From Serinibacter arcticus (lineage in GTDB: Bacteria > Actinomycetota > Actinomycetes > Actinomycetales > Beutenbergiaceae), in contig NZ_PYHR01000002.1 in the NCBI RefSeq assembly GCF_003121705.1, forward strand, positions 186,001 through 250,000: a DNA stretch of 64,000 nucleotides, written 5' to 3'. This document shows, one piece after another, positions 20,678 through 29,003 of the stretch. The notes under the pieces are model-generated. The model was not told the origin of the DNA and made no database searches. It worked only from the letters and a program-made list of their open reading frames with translations. Within the stretch, counting starts at the first letter, position 1, and every line of letters begins with the position of its first letter. The translations under genes and the position numbers were made by a program.

Positions 20678-22489
20678 TCAGTCCGGGCCGAACGGCTTGC
20701 GGCCGGGCTCGGGGTGGACCCGGGTCGCCCACAGGGTGGTGTCGGCGGGCAGGAACAGCGCACCGTCGGTGTGCTTGTCCAGCTCCGTGCTGCTCAGGAG
20801 CGGCTCGAGGTCCTCGGGCAGGCGCACCTGCTCGCCGGTGGTGTTGGCCAGGACGACGAGCTCGCCGTTCGCCAGACCCAGCACGCCCGGGCGGTCGAGG
20901 TCGATCCACGCCAGGCCGCCGGAGCCGAGGGCGAAGTCACGGCGGGTGCGCAGCGCGCGACGGTAGAACTCGTACGTCGAGCTCGGGTCGCCCTTCTGCG
21001 CGTCGAGCGCGTACCGGGCCCAGCCCTCGGGCTGCGGCAGCCAGCTCGCGCCGGTGGGGGAGAACCCGAACGCCGGGGCGGCGGCCTCCCACGGGAGCGG
21101 AACGCGGCAGCCGTCGCGGCCGAGGCCGCCCCCGCGGGCCACGGTCGGGTCCTCGCGGACCTCGGGCGGCAGCGTCGTGTGCTCGGGGAGACCGAGCTCC
21201 TCGCCCTGGTACAGGTAGGCGGAACCGGGGAGCGCGAGCATCAGCAGCGTGGCGGCGCGGGCGCGGCGCAGGCCGAGCTCGGCGTCGGGCTGGAGGTCGT
21301 CGGGACCGACGGGCTCGACGTTGCCTCCGGCGGACGGCAGCCCGAGACGGGAGGCGTGGCGCACGACGTCGTGGTTCGACAGCACCCAGGTGGTCGGGGC
21401 GCCGACCGTGTCGTTGACCTGGACGGAGTGCTCGATCACGCCCCTCATCTCCTCGGCGTGCCAGTGCGAGGCGAGGAAGGCGAAGTTGAACGCCTGGTGC
21501 ATCTCGTCGTCGCGCACGTACTTCGCGAGGTCGGTCAGGGGGGAGACCCAGGCCTCGGCCACGAGCATCTTGTCGGCGCCGTACTCGGCCAGCACGGCGT
21601 GCCAGTCGCGGTAGACCTCGTGCACGCCGGGCTGGTTCCACATCGGACCGTTGTTGCGCAGGTCGACCTCACCGTCGTCGGCCTGCTCGTCGTCGTCGCC
21701 GTCATCGTCGGCCGGGGCGGAGGTCTCCTCGCCCGACTCGTGCTCGGAGATCATGGAGGAGTGCCCGGCCCAGTCCGGCAGGCCCTCCTCCTTGACGAGG
21801 CCGTGCGCGACGTCGACGCGGAAGCCGTCCACACCGCGGTCCAGCCAGAACCGCAGCACGTCGCGGAACTCGGCGCTGACCTCCTCGTTGCCCCAGTTGA
21901 GGTCGGGCTGCCGCACGTCGAACAGGTGCAGGTACCACTGGCCGGGCGTGCCGTCCGCGTCGGTGGTGCGCGACCACGCGGGGCCGCCGAACACGCTGAG
22001 CCAGTTGTTGGGGGGCAGCTCGCCGTTCTCGCCGCGACCGTCGCGGAACAGGTACCGCTCGCGCTCGGGGCTGCCGGGGGCGGCCTCGAGGGCCGCCTGG
22101 AACCAGACGTGCGCGTCGGAGGTGTGGTTGGGGACGAGGTCGACGACGACCCGCAGCCCCAGCTGGTGCGCGCGCTCCAGCAGCGCGTCGGCGTCGGCCA
22201 GCGTGCCGAACAGCGGGTCCACGTCGCGGTAGTCCGCGACGTCGTAGCCGGCGTCGGCCTGGGGGGAGGTGTAGAACGGCGAGAGCCACAGGGCGTCGAC
22301 GCCCAGGCGCGCGAGGTGGCCGAGGCGGGCCGTGATGCCGGGGAGGTCGCCCATCCCGTCGCCGTCGGAGTCCGCGAACGAGCGCGGGTAGACCTGGTAG
22401 ATGACGGCGGTGTGCCACCACTGGAGGGTTCCGGTGCGGGGCACCGAGATCGGGCGGGTCGTGCAGATGGCGGGGGCGCTTGCACTCAT
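20678..22489 (-). CDS. GH13 alpha-glucosidase (oligo-1,6-glucosidase type)
   Basis: A 603-residue intracellular alpha-glucosidase that would split maltose and short oligosaccharides to glucose. Motifs are WWHTAVIYQVYPRSFADSDGDGMGDLPGI; VDLVPNHTSDAHVWF; GFRVDVAHGLVKE (Asp nucleophile); KMLVAEAWV (Glu acid/base); and WVLSNHDVVRH (Asp). QPDLNW also fits the subgroup. Unusually, a stretch of about 28 residues rich in Asp and Glu (about 21662-21745, with runs such as DDDGDDDEQADDGEVD) sits where domain B returns to the barrel. It starts at ATG 22489 and is transcribed toward the malEFG-GH13 operon, sharing its terminator. Confidence 0.92.
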   Translation of the reverse strand: MSASAPAICTTRPISVPRTGTLQWWHTAVIYQVYPRSFADSDGDGMGDLPGITARLGHLARLGVDALWLSPFYTSPQADAGYDVADYRDVDPLFGTLADADALLERAHQLGLRVVVDLVPNHTSDAHVWFQAALEAAPGSPERERYLFRDGRGENGELPPNNWLSVFGGPAWSRTTDADGTPGQWYLHLFDVRQPDLNWGNEEVSAEFRDVLRFWLDRGVDGFRVDVAHGLVKEEGLPDWAGHSSMISEHESGEETSAPADDDGDDDEQADDGEVDLRNNGPMWNQPGVHEVYRDWHAVLAEYGADKMLVAEAWVSPLTDLAKYVRDDEMHQAFNFAFLASHWHAEEMRGVIEHSVQVNDTVGAPTTWVLSNHDVVRHASRLGLPSAGGNVEPVGPDDLQPDAELGLRRARAATLLMLALPGSAYLYQGEELGLPEHTTLPPEVREDPTVARGGGLGRDGCRVPLPWEAAAPAFGFSPTGASWLPQPEGWARYALDAQKGDPSSTYEFYRRALRTRRDFALGSGGLAWIDLDRPGVLGLANGELVVLANTTGEQVRLPEDLEPLLSSTELDKHTDGALFLPADTTLWATRVHPEPGRKPFGPD

Positions 22490-22574
22490 CCGTCCATTGT
22501 CGCGGCGTCGTCACGGAAGGGCCAAATCGTGCGGTTCGTCCACATCCGCGCGGTCGCGTCGCCGCCCCGCCCAC

Positions 22575-22580
22575 TAGGCT
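22575..22580 (+). promoter_or_regulatory. leaderless -10 box (TAGGCT) of dgt
   Basis: TAGGCT ends 7 nt before the dgt ATG at 22588; no ribosome site lies between. Confidence 0.55.
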
Positions 22581-22587
22581 GGTGGCG

Positions 22588-23862
22588 ATGTCCTGGCAAC
22601 CACCTCTGACGATGCACGCCTCCGGCGTGAGCGACGTCGACCGGTGGCTGCCCGAGGAGTCCAAGAACGTCCGCCGCTCGCCGTTCGAGCGTGACCGCGC
22701 CCGGGTGCTCCACTCCTCGGCGCTGCGGCGGCTCGGGGCCAAGACCCAGGTGCTCGCCCCCAGCACGGACGACTTCGTCCGCACCCGACTGACGCACTCG
22801 CTCGAGGTCGCCCAGGTCGGGCGCGAGCTGGCCAAGCAGCTCGGCTGCGACCCCGACGTCGTCGACACCGCGTGCCTCGCCCACGACCTCGGTCACCCGC
22901 CCTTCGGCCACAACGGCGAGGCCGCGCTCGCCGTCGTCTCGGAGGACGCCGGGGGCTTCGAGGGCAACGCCCAGACCCTGCGCATCCTCACGCGGCTCGA
23001 GCCGAAGGCGTTCCGCGAGGACGGCCGCTGCGTCGGCCTCAACCTCACGCGCGCCAGCCTCGACGCCTCGGCGAAGTACCCGTGGCGCCGCGAGGACGCC
23101 CCGCGCCGCGTGGACGGCCGACGGAGCCGGAAGTTCGGCGTCTACGACGACGACCTCGAGGTCTTCGCGTGGCTGCGCGCCGGCGCCCCGATCGCCACGA
23201 CGTGCCTCGAGGCCCAGGTGATGGACCTGGCCGACGACGTCGCCTACTCGGTGCACGACGTCGAGGACGCGATCGTCGGGTGGCGCGTGGAGCCGCGACG
23301 GCTGCGGGCGCAGGCCGAGCAGGACCGCGTGGTCGCGCAGGTGCGCGCCTGGTACGACCCGCCCGAGTCCGACGACGAGCTCGGCGCCGCCCTCGGCCGG
23401 CTGCTGGAGTCCTCGGCGTGGGTCGAGGAGTACGACGGCACCCGCACGAGCCTCGCGCACGTGAAGGACATGACCTCCCAGCTCATCGGCCGCTTCGTCG
23501 GCGTGAGCGTGGACGCGACGCGCGCCAGCCACGGCTCCGGCGACCTCGGGCGGTACTCGGCCCGGCTCGAGGTGCCCCCGACGACCCGGGCGGAGATCGC
23601 CGTCCTCAAGGGGATCGCCGCCCTGTACGTCATGGCGCCGCGCGAGCACGAGCCGCTCTACCGCTACCAGCGCCAGATCATCACGGAGCTGGTGGAGGTC
23701 CTCACCGAGCGCGCCGAGCTGACGCTCGAGGCCCACTTCCTCGAGGACCACCGCGCGGCGACGACGGATGCGGAGCGCCTGCGCGTCGTCGTCGACCAGG
23801 TCGCCTCTCTGACGGACCTGTCGGCCATGGCGTGGCACGCGCGGCTCGTCCCCGCGCCCTGA
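22588..23862 (+). CDS. dgt: deoxyguanosinetriphosphate triphosphohydrolase-like protein
   Basis: HD-domain dNTP triphosphohydrolase, 424 residues, releasing triphosphate from dGTP or related nucleotides. The HD metal site is built from RTRLTHSLEVAQVGR and CLAHDLGHPPFGHNGE, with a later Asp in MDLADDVAYSVHDVEDA. The N-terminal RDRARVLHSSALRRLGAKTQV is typical of the family. It sits between the alpha-glucosidase and an F420-type oxidoreductase, upstream of dnaG, as in other Actinobacteria. ATG 22588 is supported by the TAGGCT leaderless box. Confidence 0.94.
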   Translation: MSWQPPLTMHASGVSDVDRWLPEESKNVRRSPFERDRARVLHSSALRRLGAKTQVLAPSTDDFVRTRLTHSLEVAQVGRELAKQLGCDPDVVDTACLAHDLGHPPFGHNGEAALAVVSEDAGGFEGNAQTLRILTRLEPKAFREDGRCVGLNLTRASLDASAKYPWRREDAPRRVDGRRSRKFGVYDDDLEVFAWLRAGAPIATTCLEAQVMDLADDVAYSVHDVEDAIVGWRVEPRRLRAQAEQDRVVAQVRAWYDPPESDDELGAALGRLLESSAWVEEYDGTRTSLAHVKDMTSQLIGRFVGVSVDATRASHGSGDLGRYSARLEVPPTTRAEIAVLKGIAALYVMAPREHEPLYRYQRQIITELVEVLTERAELTLEAHFLEDHRAATTDAERLRVVVDQVASLTDLSAMAWHARLVPAP

Positions 23863-23902
23863 GACGGACGATCCCGATCGGGTGACGTGGCTCACCCCGG
23901 CG

Positions 23903-23908
23903 TAGCGT
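23903..23908 (+). promoter_or_regulatory. leaderless -10 box (TAGCGT)
   Basis: TAGCGT ends 7 nt before the ATG at 23916. Confidence 0.5.
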
Positions 23909-23915
23909 GGAGGCC

Positions 23916-24698
23916 ATGACCTCTGTGCGCATCGGTGTCCAGCTCCAGCCCCAGCACGCCAGCTACTCCCAGATCCGCGACGCGGTGCTGCGCGCGGAGG
24001 AGGCCGGCGTCGACGTGATCTTCAACTGGGACCACTTCTTCCCTCTCTCCGGTGAGCCCGACGGCCTGCACTACGAGTGCTGGACGATGCTCGCCGCGTG
24101 GGCCGAGCAGACCGAGCGGGTCGAGCTCGGCGCGCTCGTCTCGTGCAACAGCTACCGCAACCCCGAGCTGCTGGCCGACATGGCCCGCACGATCGACCAC
24201 ATCTCGAACGGCCGCCTGATCCTCGGGATCGGCGCGGGGTGGTTCGAGCGCGACTACGCCGAGTACGGGTACGAGTTCGGCACGGCGGGCAGCCGGATCG
24301 CGGACCTGGGCCAGGCGCTGCCGCGCATCAAGGCGCGCTGGGCGAAGCTCAACCCGGCGCCGACGCGCGACATCCCGATCCTCATCGGCGGCAGCGGTCC
24401 CCGCAAGACGCTCCGACTCGTGGCCGAGCACGCCGACGTCTGGCACTCCTTCGGTGACGCCGCCGCGCTCCGCGAGCGCTCGGAGCTCCTCGCCGCGCAC
24501 GGCGAGGACGTCGGCCGACCGTCGTCCGCCGTCGAGCGCTCGATCGGTGTCTCCGTGCCGCCGAGCGAGGTCGCCGACGAGCTGCTGGAGGCCGGCGCGA
24601 CGTTCTTCACGGTCAGCACCGGCGGTCCCGACTACGACCTCGAGCTGACGAAGCAGTGGGTCGCCTGGCGCGACGAGCGCGCGGGCGCGAGCGCCTGA
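23916..24698 (+). CDS. LLM-class F420-dependent oxidoreductase
   Basis: A 260-residue luciferase-like TIM-barrel protein, probably using coenzyme F420. It begins MTSVRIGVQLQPQHASYSQI, and the blocks EAGVDVIFNWDHFFPL, ELGALVSCNSYRNPELLADMARTIDHISNGRLILGIGAGWFERDYAEYGYEFGTAGSRI and IPILIGGSGPRKTLRLVAEHADVWH are characteristic. The GIGAGWFERDYAEYG segment is the usual cofactor region of F420 rather than FMN members. Substrate unknown. It is monocistronic: its own TAGCGT box upstream and a hairpin terminator at 24716-24750. Confidence 0.85.
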   Translation: MTSVRIGVQLQPQHASYSQIRDAVLRAEEAGVDVIFNWDHFFPLSGEPDGLHYECWTMLAAWAEQTERVELGALVSCNSYRNPELLADMARTIDHISNGRLILGIGAGWFERDYAEYGYEFGTAGSRIADLGQALPRIKARWAKLNPAPTRDIPILIGGSGPRKTLRLVAEHADVWHSFGDAAALRERSELLAAHGEDVGRPSSAVERSIGVSVPPSEVADELLEAGATFFTVSTGGPDYDLELTKQWVAWRDERAGASA

Positions 24699-24715
24699 GC
24701 TGTCCCCAGGCGGTG

Positions 24716-24750
24716 GCGACGGCGGGCTCCCCACGGGGACCCGCCGTCGC
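24716..24750 (+). terminator. intrinsic terminator hairpin
   Basis: Outer stem 24716-24726 with 24740-24750 (11 bp) and inner stem TCCCC/GGGGA (24728-24732 with 24735-24739). It lies 17 nt after the oxidoreductase stop and before the dnaG promoter. Confidence 0.8.
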
Positions 24751-24774
24751 GTCACGTCGTGGCCCGCGGCGACC

Positions 24775-24780
24775 TAGACT
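24775..24780 (+). promoter_or_regulatory. leaderless -10 box (TAGACT) of dnaG
   Basis: TAGACT ends 6 nt before the dnaG ATG at 24787. Confidence 0.6.
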
Positions 24781-24786
24781 CGGGCC

Positions 24787-26826
24787 ATGGCTTCCCTGAT
24801 CCGTCGCGACGTCATCGCGACGGTGCGGGAGACGGCCAAGATCGAGGAGGTCGTCGGCGAGCACGTCGCGCTCCGCGGCGCCGGCGTCGGCTCGATGAAG
24901 GGCCTGTGCCCCTTCCACGACGAGCGCACGCCCTCCTTCCACGTCCGACCTCCCGTGGGCCTGTGGCACTGCTTCGGCTGCGGCGAGGGCGGCGACGTCA
25001 TCTCGTTCGTCCAGAAGATCGACCACCTCCCGTTCGGTGAGGCCGTCGAGCGTCTGGCGGGCCGCTACAACGTCACGCTGGCCTACGAGGACGACGGCGT
25101 CGGCGGCCCGTCCCGGCCGCGCGAGGAGCCGGGCAAGCGCCAGCGCCTCGTCGAGGCCCACCGCGTCGCCGCGGAGTACTTCGCGCAGCAGCTCACCTCC
25201 CCGGAGGCCGCGACGGCGCGTGCCTTCCTCGCCGAGCGCGGCTTCGACCGCGCGGCCGCGGCGCACTTCGGCGTCGGCTACGCCCCCAAGGGTTGGGACT
25301 CGCTGCTGCGCCACCTCCAGGGCCGCGCGTTCACGCAGGCCGAGCTCGCCGCCGCCGGGCTGGTCTCGCAGGGCAACCGCGGCCACTACGACCGGTTCCG
25401 CGGACGCCTGATGTGGCCGATCCGCGACCTCACGGGTGACGTCATCGGGTTCGGCGCGCGGCGCCTGTACGACGACGACCCCGGGCCCAAGTACCTCAAC
25501 ACCCCCGAGACGCCGATCTACCACAAGGCCCAGGTGCTCTACGGGATCGACCTCGCCAAGAAGGCGATCTCGACCGGCCGCCAGGTTGTCGTGGTCGAGG
25601 GCTACACGGACGTGATGGCGTGCCACCTGGCCGGGATCACGACGGCGGTGGCCACCTGCGGCACGTCGTTCGGCAACGACCACACGCGGATCATCCGACG
25701 GCTGCTGGGGGACTCCCAGACCGGCGTCGCGGGCGTTCAGCTCTCCTCCGGCCACGCCGTCGGGGGAGAGGTCATCTTCACGTTCGACGGCGATGCCGCC
25801 GGCCAGAAGGCCGCGATGCGCGCGTTCGACGAGGACCAGCAGTTCGCCGCGCAGACGTTCGTGTCGGTCTCGGCCGACGGCCTGGACCCGTGCGACGTGC
25901 GCGTCCAGCACGGCGACGCCGCCGTGCGCAAGCTCATCGGGGACCGCGAGCCGCTGTTCGAGTTCGCCATCCGCACGGTGCTCTCGAACGTCGACATGGC
26001 GACGGCGGAGGGCCGGGTCGCGGGTCTGCGCGTCGCGGCACCGGTGGTCGCCACGATCCGCGACGTCGCCCTGCGCGCCGAGTACGCCCGGCAGCTCGCC
26101 GGCTGGGTCCAGATGGAGCCGACCGACGTGCGCAAGGCCGTCGGCGAGGCCGCGCGGCGGGCGCGCAGCACGCCGCCCGCCGGCTCCGGTGGCTCGGGTC
26201 CGGACCAGCGCCGCGGCCAGGGGCCGTCCGGCGGCCAGGGCGCTCGTGGAGGCGACCAGCGGGGCGACCGTCGCGACGGCGGTAGCGGGGCCCGCCAGGA
26301 AACCCCGCCACCGCCCTACCGCCTGCCCGACGACCCCGTGGCCCGGCTGGAGCGGCAGGTGCTCGAGGTGGCGCTCCAGCTGCCCGGCTTCGCCGCGCCC
26401 GCCGGCTTCGACGCGCTCGACGCGCAGGTCTTCCAGGTGCCGAGCCACCGCGCCGTGCACGACGCGATCCGCGCAGCCGGGGGAGTCTCCATCCCGGCCC
26501 GCACGACCGTCGAGCTCGGCGGCACCGCCGACGCCCACCGAGCCGCGTCCGCGCGCTGGGTGACCGAGGTGCTCGAGGGCGCCACGGACGCGCTGGCCCC
26601 GCTGGTGCGCCAGATGACCGTGGCGCCGATCCCCGCCGTCGAGACCGAGATGGAGGGTTACACGCTCGGCGTCGTGACGGCGCTGCGTCGGCTCGGTCTG
26701 ACGCGGCAGATCGGCGATCTGAAGTCGCGCGCGCTCTCCCTGGACGCCACCGATCCGGAGGCCGGTCCGCTGTGGGCGCAGGCGTACGCGCTCGAGGAGG
26801 AGCGGCGACGCCTGGCGGAAGTCTGA
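24787..26826 (+). CDS. dnaG: DNA primase
   Basis: Makes RNA primers for replication; 679 residues. The N-terminal zinc ribbon is CPFHDERTPSFH...CFGCG, with ligands near residues 41, 44, 62 and 65. The catalytic core has FRGRLMWPIRDLTGDVIGFGAR, and the TOPRIM fold has VVVEGYTDVMA and FTFDGDAAGQKA. An insertion of about 15 residues (DSQTGVAGVQLSSGHAV) lies inside the TOPRIM region before GGEVIF. A Gly/Arg/Gln-rich linker (residues ~460-515) leads to the helicase-interaction domain. ATG 24787 is backed by the TAGACT leaderless box. Confidence 0.96.
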   Translation: MASLIRRDVIATVRETAKIEEVVGEHVALRGAGVGSMKGLCPFHDERTPSFHVRPPVGLWHCFGCGEGGDVISFVQKIDHLPFGEAVERLAGRYNVTLAYEDDGVGGPSRPREEPGKRQRLVEAHRVAAEYFAQQLTSPEAATARAFLAERGFDRAAAAHFGVGYAPKGWDSLLRHLQGRAFTQAELAAAGLVSQGNRGHYDRFRGRLMWPIRDLTGDVIGFGARRLYDDDPGPKYLNTPETPIYHKAQVLYGIDLAKKAISTGRQVVVVEGYTDVMACHLAGITTAVATCGTSFGNDHTRIIRRLLGDSQTGVAGVQLSSGHAVGGEVIFTFDGDAAGQKAAMRAFDEDQQFAAQTFVSVSADGLDPCDVRVQHGDAAVRKLIGDREPLFEFAIRTVLSNVDMATAEGRVAGLRVAAPVVATIRDVALRAEYARQLAGWVQMEPTDVRKAVGEAARRARSTPPAGSGGSGPDQRRGQGPSGGQGARGGDQRGDRRDGGSGARQETPPPPYRLPDDPVARLERQVLEVALQLPGFAAPAGFDALDAQVFQVPSHRAVHDAIRAAGGVSIPARTTVELGGTADAHRAASARWVTEVLEGATDALAPLVRQMTVAPIPAVETEMEGYTLGVVTALRRLGLTRQIGDLKSRALSLDATDPEAGPLWAQAYALEEERRRLAEV

Positions 26827-26956
26827 GGCGCTGACGTCCGACGACAGTCGCCGGCGCTCAATCTGATTCAACTTTCCACTACGATAGTTGCGCAGAAGCG
26901 GCGCACGCGTTGGGCGCCAAGTTGCGCACGCCGATCACAGTTGGTTTAATACTGCA

Positions 26957-27018
26957 CGAAGGCCCCCTCGGCCGAACGGCTCCGCCCCCTGCGCCGCTCG
27001 AACGAGGGGGCCTCTCTC
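26957..27018 (+). ncRNA. candidate ~60-nt hairpin RNA
   Basis: A good promoter, TTGCGC (26922-26927), 17 bp, TTTAAT (26945-26950), would start transcription near 26957. Three bases later an 11-bp stem begins (AGGCCCCCTCG 26960-26970 with CGAGGGGGCCT 27003-27013). The stem encloses a small inner GCC/GGC pair region and is followed by CTCTCAT. There is no room for a coding region. It sits in a 310-bp gap between convergent dnaG and a secreted-protein gene, so it may instead be only a terminator. An upstream copy of AGTTGCGCA occurs near 26886. Confidence 0.4.
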
Positions 27019-27093
27019 ATTGCCGCGGCCGGCCGGCGGAAGGCGCGTGGCCTCCTCGCGCACGTCCCTGACCGTCCCCGGGAGGGACGAGTT

Positions 27094-27126
27094 GACCCCG
27101 CCCAACCGTGGCGGCTGGGCGGGGTC
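27094..27126 (-). terminator. intrinsic terminator of the excalibur-protein gene
   Basis: An 11-bp perfect stem, 27094-27104 with 27116-27126 (GACCCCGCCCA/TGGGCGGGGTC), 10 nt past the stop of the minus-strand gene. Confidence 0.75.
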
Positions 27127-27136
27127 GACCGCTCGG

Positions 27137-28060
27137 CTACCCGCGAAGAGCGTTGCAGGCGATGCCGTCCCTGTTGCCGTCGAGGCCGTAGACGTCACCG
27201 TAGAGCGGGAACCAGTACTCGAACGTGTCCTGCGCTGCGCGCCAGCTTCCGCCGAAGCTGTCGCAGTTGCGTGAGTCCGTCGGACGATTCGGCGTCCGGA
27301 CCTGCGGCGCCGGAGAGCCCATCGCGCGCCACTCGGCGGCGGTCAGGATTCTGTTGAACGCCGGTCCGGCGTACCAGATGTTCGGGTCACGGTAGTTCTG
27401 GTAGACCGTGTCGCCGGGTACCCGGCCGACGACCTGCGGCGTGGGGAACGCCTCTGCCGCCCACTGGTTGTAGTTGATGCCGTACCCGCTGCCCCCGGCG
27501 ATGTTGGTCATGCGGATGATGGTGTTGTCCCAGGAGTACTTGAAGAAGCCCTCGTTGGAGCGGTTGTTGAACGTCCCCACCTGGGCCTGGGCCCACTCGG
27601 AGGCGGTGAGCTTCTTGTACACGCCGTCGGGCGCGATCGCGAAAAGCTCCGGGCTGGTCGCCCACTTGTAGAAGTAGGTGCCCTCGATCCACCCTGCCGT
27701 GCTGGGCGCAGGGAAGCCGGCGCGCTGCCACTGGTCGTAGGTGACCTTGGCCCAGACCCACTCGCTTCGCTGGTCGCCGAAGAACGTCACCGCGTAGATG
27801 GTGGGCGACCAGGCGTACTTCTTGAACTCGGTCGGCGCGGGACGCGGCGCGGGGGACCCGAGGCTCTGCCATTCGGCGAAGGTGAGCTTGCGAATCTCGC
27901 CGCTGCTGGCGTTCACGTTGTAGAGGTCCCCGCTGTAGGGGATGGAGAAGACGCCGCTGGAGTAGATGGCGGCGTTGGCTGCGGGGGCGACGACAGCGGC
28001 GCCGGTCAGGCCGACGATCGCTGCGGCGAGGATCGCGCCGAGCCTTTTCATACGCTTCAC
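27137..28060 (-). CDS. secreted repeat protein with excalibur-like C-terminus
   Basis: A ~307-residue secreted protein, function unknown. GTG 28060 (VKRMKRLGAILAAAIVGLTGAAVVAP...ANAA) gives a clear signal peptide; it has AAAGG 10 nt upstream, better placed than for ATG 28051. The mature part contains irregular repeats of ~40-45 residues, each with a Tyr/Trp/Phe-rich strand pair and the motif LTxxEWxxxGSPAP (first LTFAEWQSLGSPAP, last LTAAEWRAMGSPAP). The C-terminal ~43 residues, NCDSF...YGLDGNRDGIACN, resemble the calcium-binding excalibur domain. Codon use is a little less GC-rich than neighbours. It probably acts at the cell surface. Confidence 0.8.
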   Translation of the reverse strand: MKRMKRLGAILAAAIVGLTGAAVVAPAANAAIYSSGVFSIPYSGDLYNVNASSGEIRKLTFAEWQSLGSPAPRPAPTEFKKYAWSPTIYAVTFFGDQRSEWVWAKVTYDQWQRAGFPAPSTAGWIEGTYFYKWATSPELFAIAPDGVYKKLTASEWAQAQVGTFNNRSNEGFFKYSWDNTIIRMTNIAGGSGYGINYNQWAAEAFPTPQVVGRVPGDTVYQNYRDPNIWYAGPAFNRILTAAEWRAMGSPAPQVRTPNRPTDSRNCDSFGGSWRAAQDTFEYWFPLYGDVYGLDGNRDGIACNALRG

Positions 28061-28437
28061 GAGAAAGGTGCCTTTCGGAGATGTCAGGAGAGCGCGCCAG
28101 CGCTGGCGCACGGGATCACCGTAAAGCGGGCCGCTGAAAACCGCCTGCGGAGAAATGTCGGTTCCATCTCGTTCGGCAGGGTGGGGACGGACAGAGGTTT
28201 CGTGTGCCAAGAATGCGCCTCAAGGCCAAGAAGCATTGTTTAAGTGCGTTGTAGGACTTTGGGCCGCAGGAGCACCGCGGGCCGCGTTTCAGGGCGACGT
28301 GAGCCGCAGCTACAAGAATGCGGCGTTCGCGCGCGCCGGTCTCGAGCATCGAGAGCTCGATGGGCGGAGGGGCCTCGTCGGCCATCTCGTCACCCTGCCT
28401 GACTCCGCCACCCCATGCAGGTGGAGCAGTCAGGGGA
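28061..28437. other. intergenic stretch with no supported gene
   Basis: About 375 bp between two minus-strand genes. It is less GC-rich than the surroundings around 28195-28260. Short open frames exist on both strands but lack coherent codon use, a ribosome site or any recognisable motif. It presumably holds the promoter of the secreted excalibur protein; no convincing -35/-10 pair was found. Confidence 0.4.
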
Positions 28438-28659
28438 TCAGCGAGCTCGTTCTCGACGCCGCGCTCGCACCTGAAGAGACACGGCGAAGGTGCCGAGGGC
28501 GAGGAAGAGGAGCGCGAGAACGCCGTCCCGCGTGCCGCCGTCGAGGAACCACAGAACACCCCAGGAGGCAGCGAAGATGAGCCAGACCACGCCCATCGCG
28601 AGCATGTAGGGCGTCCAGACGAGGGCGGGCGGTCGTCGGCGCGGATCGGGGGCGTCCAT
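28438..28659 (-). CDS. small two-span membrane protein
   Basis: A 73-residue hypothetical protein. A short polar start (MDAPDPRRRPPAL) is followed by two hydrophobic segments, PYMLAMGVVWLIFAASWGVLWFL and GVLALLFLALGTFAVSLQV, and an Arg-rich end (RARRRERAR). The layout fits small actinobacterial membrane proteins of unknown role. No family name is assigned. It lies alone between the tRNA(CAU) gene and the 375-bp gap. Confidence 0.55.
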   Translation of the reverse strand: MDAPDPRRRPPALVWTPYMLAMGVVWLIFAASWGVLWFLDGGTRDGVLALLFLALGTFAVSLQVRARRRERAR

Positions 28660-28799
28660 CGATGCACCATGCCGGAGGAGGGTGCGCGCGGCGAGCCGGA
28701 AGATGGGGCTGGCCCCGGGTGGCCGCTGGGCCGATGCACGACCAGCCGCGGCGGGGACATGGAATCGTGGCGTTCAGGGCTCGGCTGCAGCGCTGACGG

Positions 28800-28873
28800 T
28801 GCCCCCTCTGGGGCTTGAACCCAGGACCGACGGATTATGAGTCCGCTGCTCTGACCGGCTGAGCTAAGGGGGC
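28800..28873 (-). tRNA. tRNA with CAU anticodon (Ile2 or elongator Met)
   Basis: Folds as a full cloverleaf on the minus strand: acceptor GCCCCCT/AGGGGGC, D arm TTAGCTCAGCC, anticodon stem GCGGA/TCCGT around CTCATAA (CAT), T arm with GGTTCAAGC, discriminator A. It is not an initiator. The TTAGCTC and TTCAAG features resemble the lysidine-modified tRNA-Ile2 more than elongator Met, but sequence alone does not decide. Confidence 0.9.
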
Positions 28874-28915
28874 GGTCGCCGGCGTACCGGCGGCGTCGAT
28901 CCTACGGCGACGACG

Positions 28916-28956
28916 ACGGACGGGCCCCCTCGTCCATCACGAGGAGGCCCGTCCGT
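28916..28956 (-). terminator. intrinsic terminator of the amidase gene
   Basis: Stem 28916-28933 with 28939-28956 (17 pairs and one C/A mismatch), loop CCATC, 47 nt past the amidase stop and before the minus-strand tRNA gene. Confidence 0.8.
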
Positions 28957-29003
28957 GTCGTGCGTCAGCGGCTCACCGGTTCACCCGAGCGGCCGCGGGG
29001 TGG

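Noticed and set aside
28116-28437. Minus-strand frame MADEAPPPIELSMLETG...
   Set aside because: No ribosome site, erratic composition and no recognisable fold; it runs through the probable promoter region of the excalibur protein.
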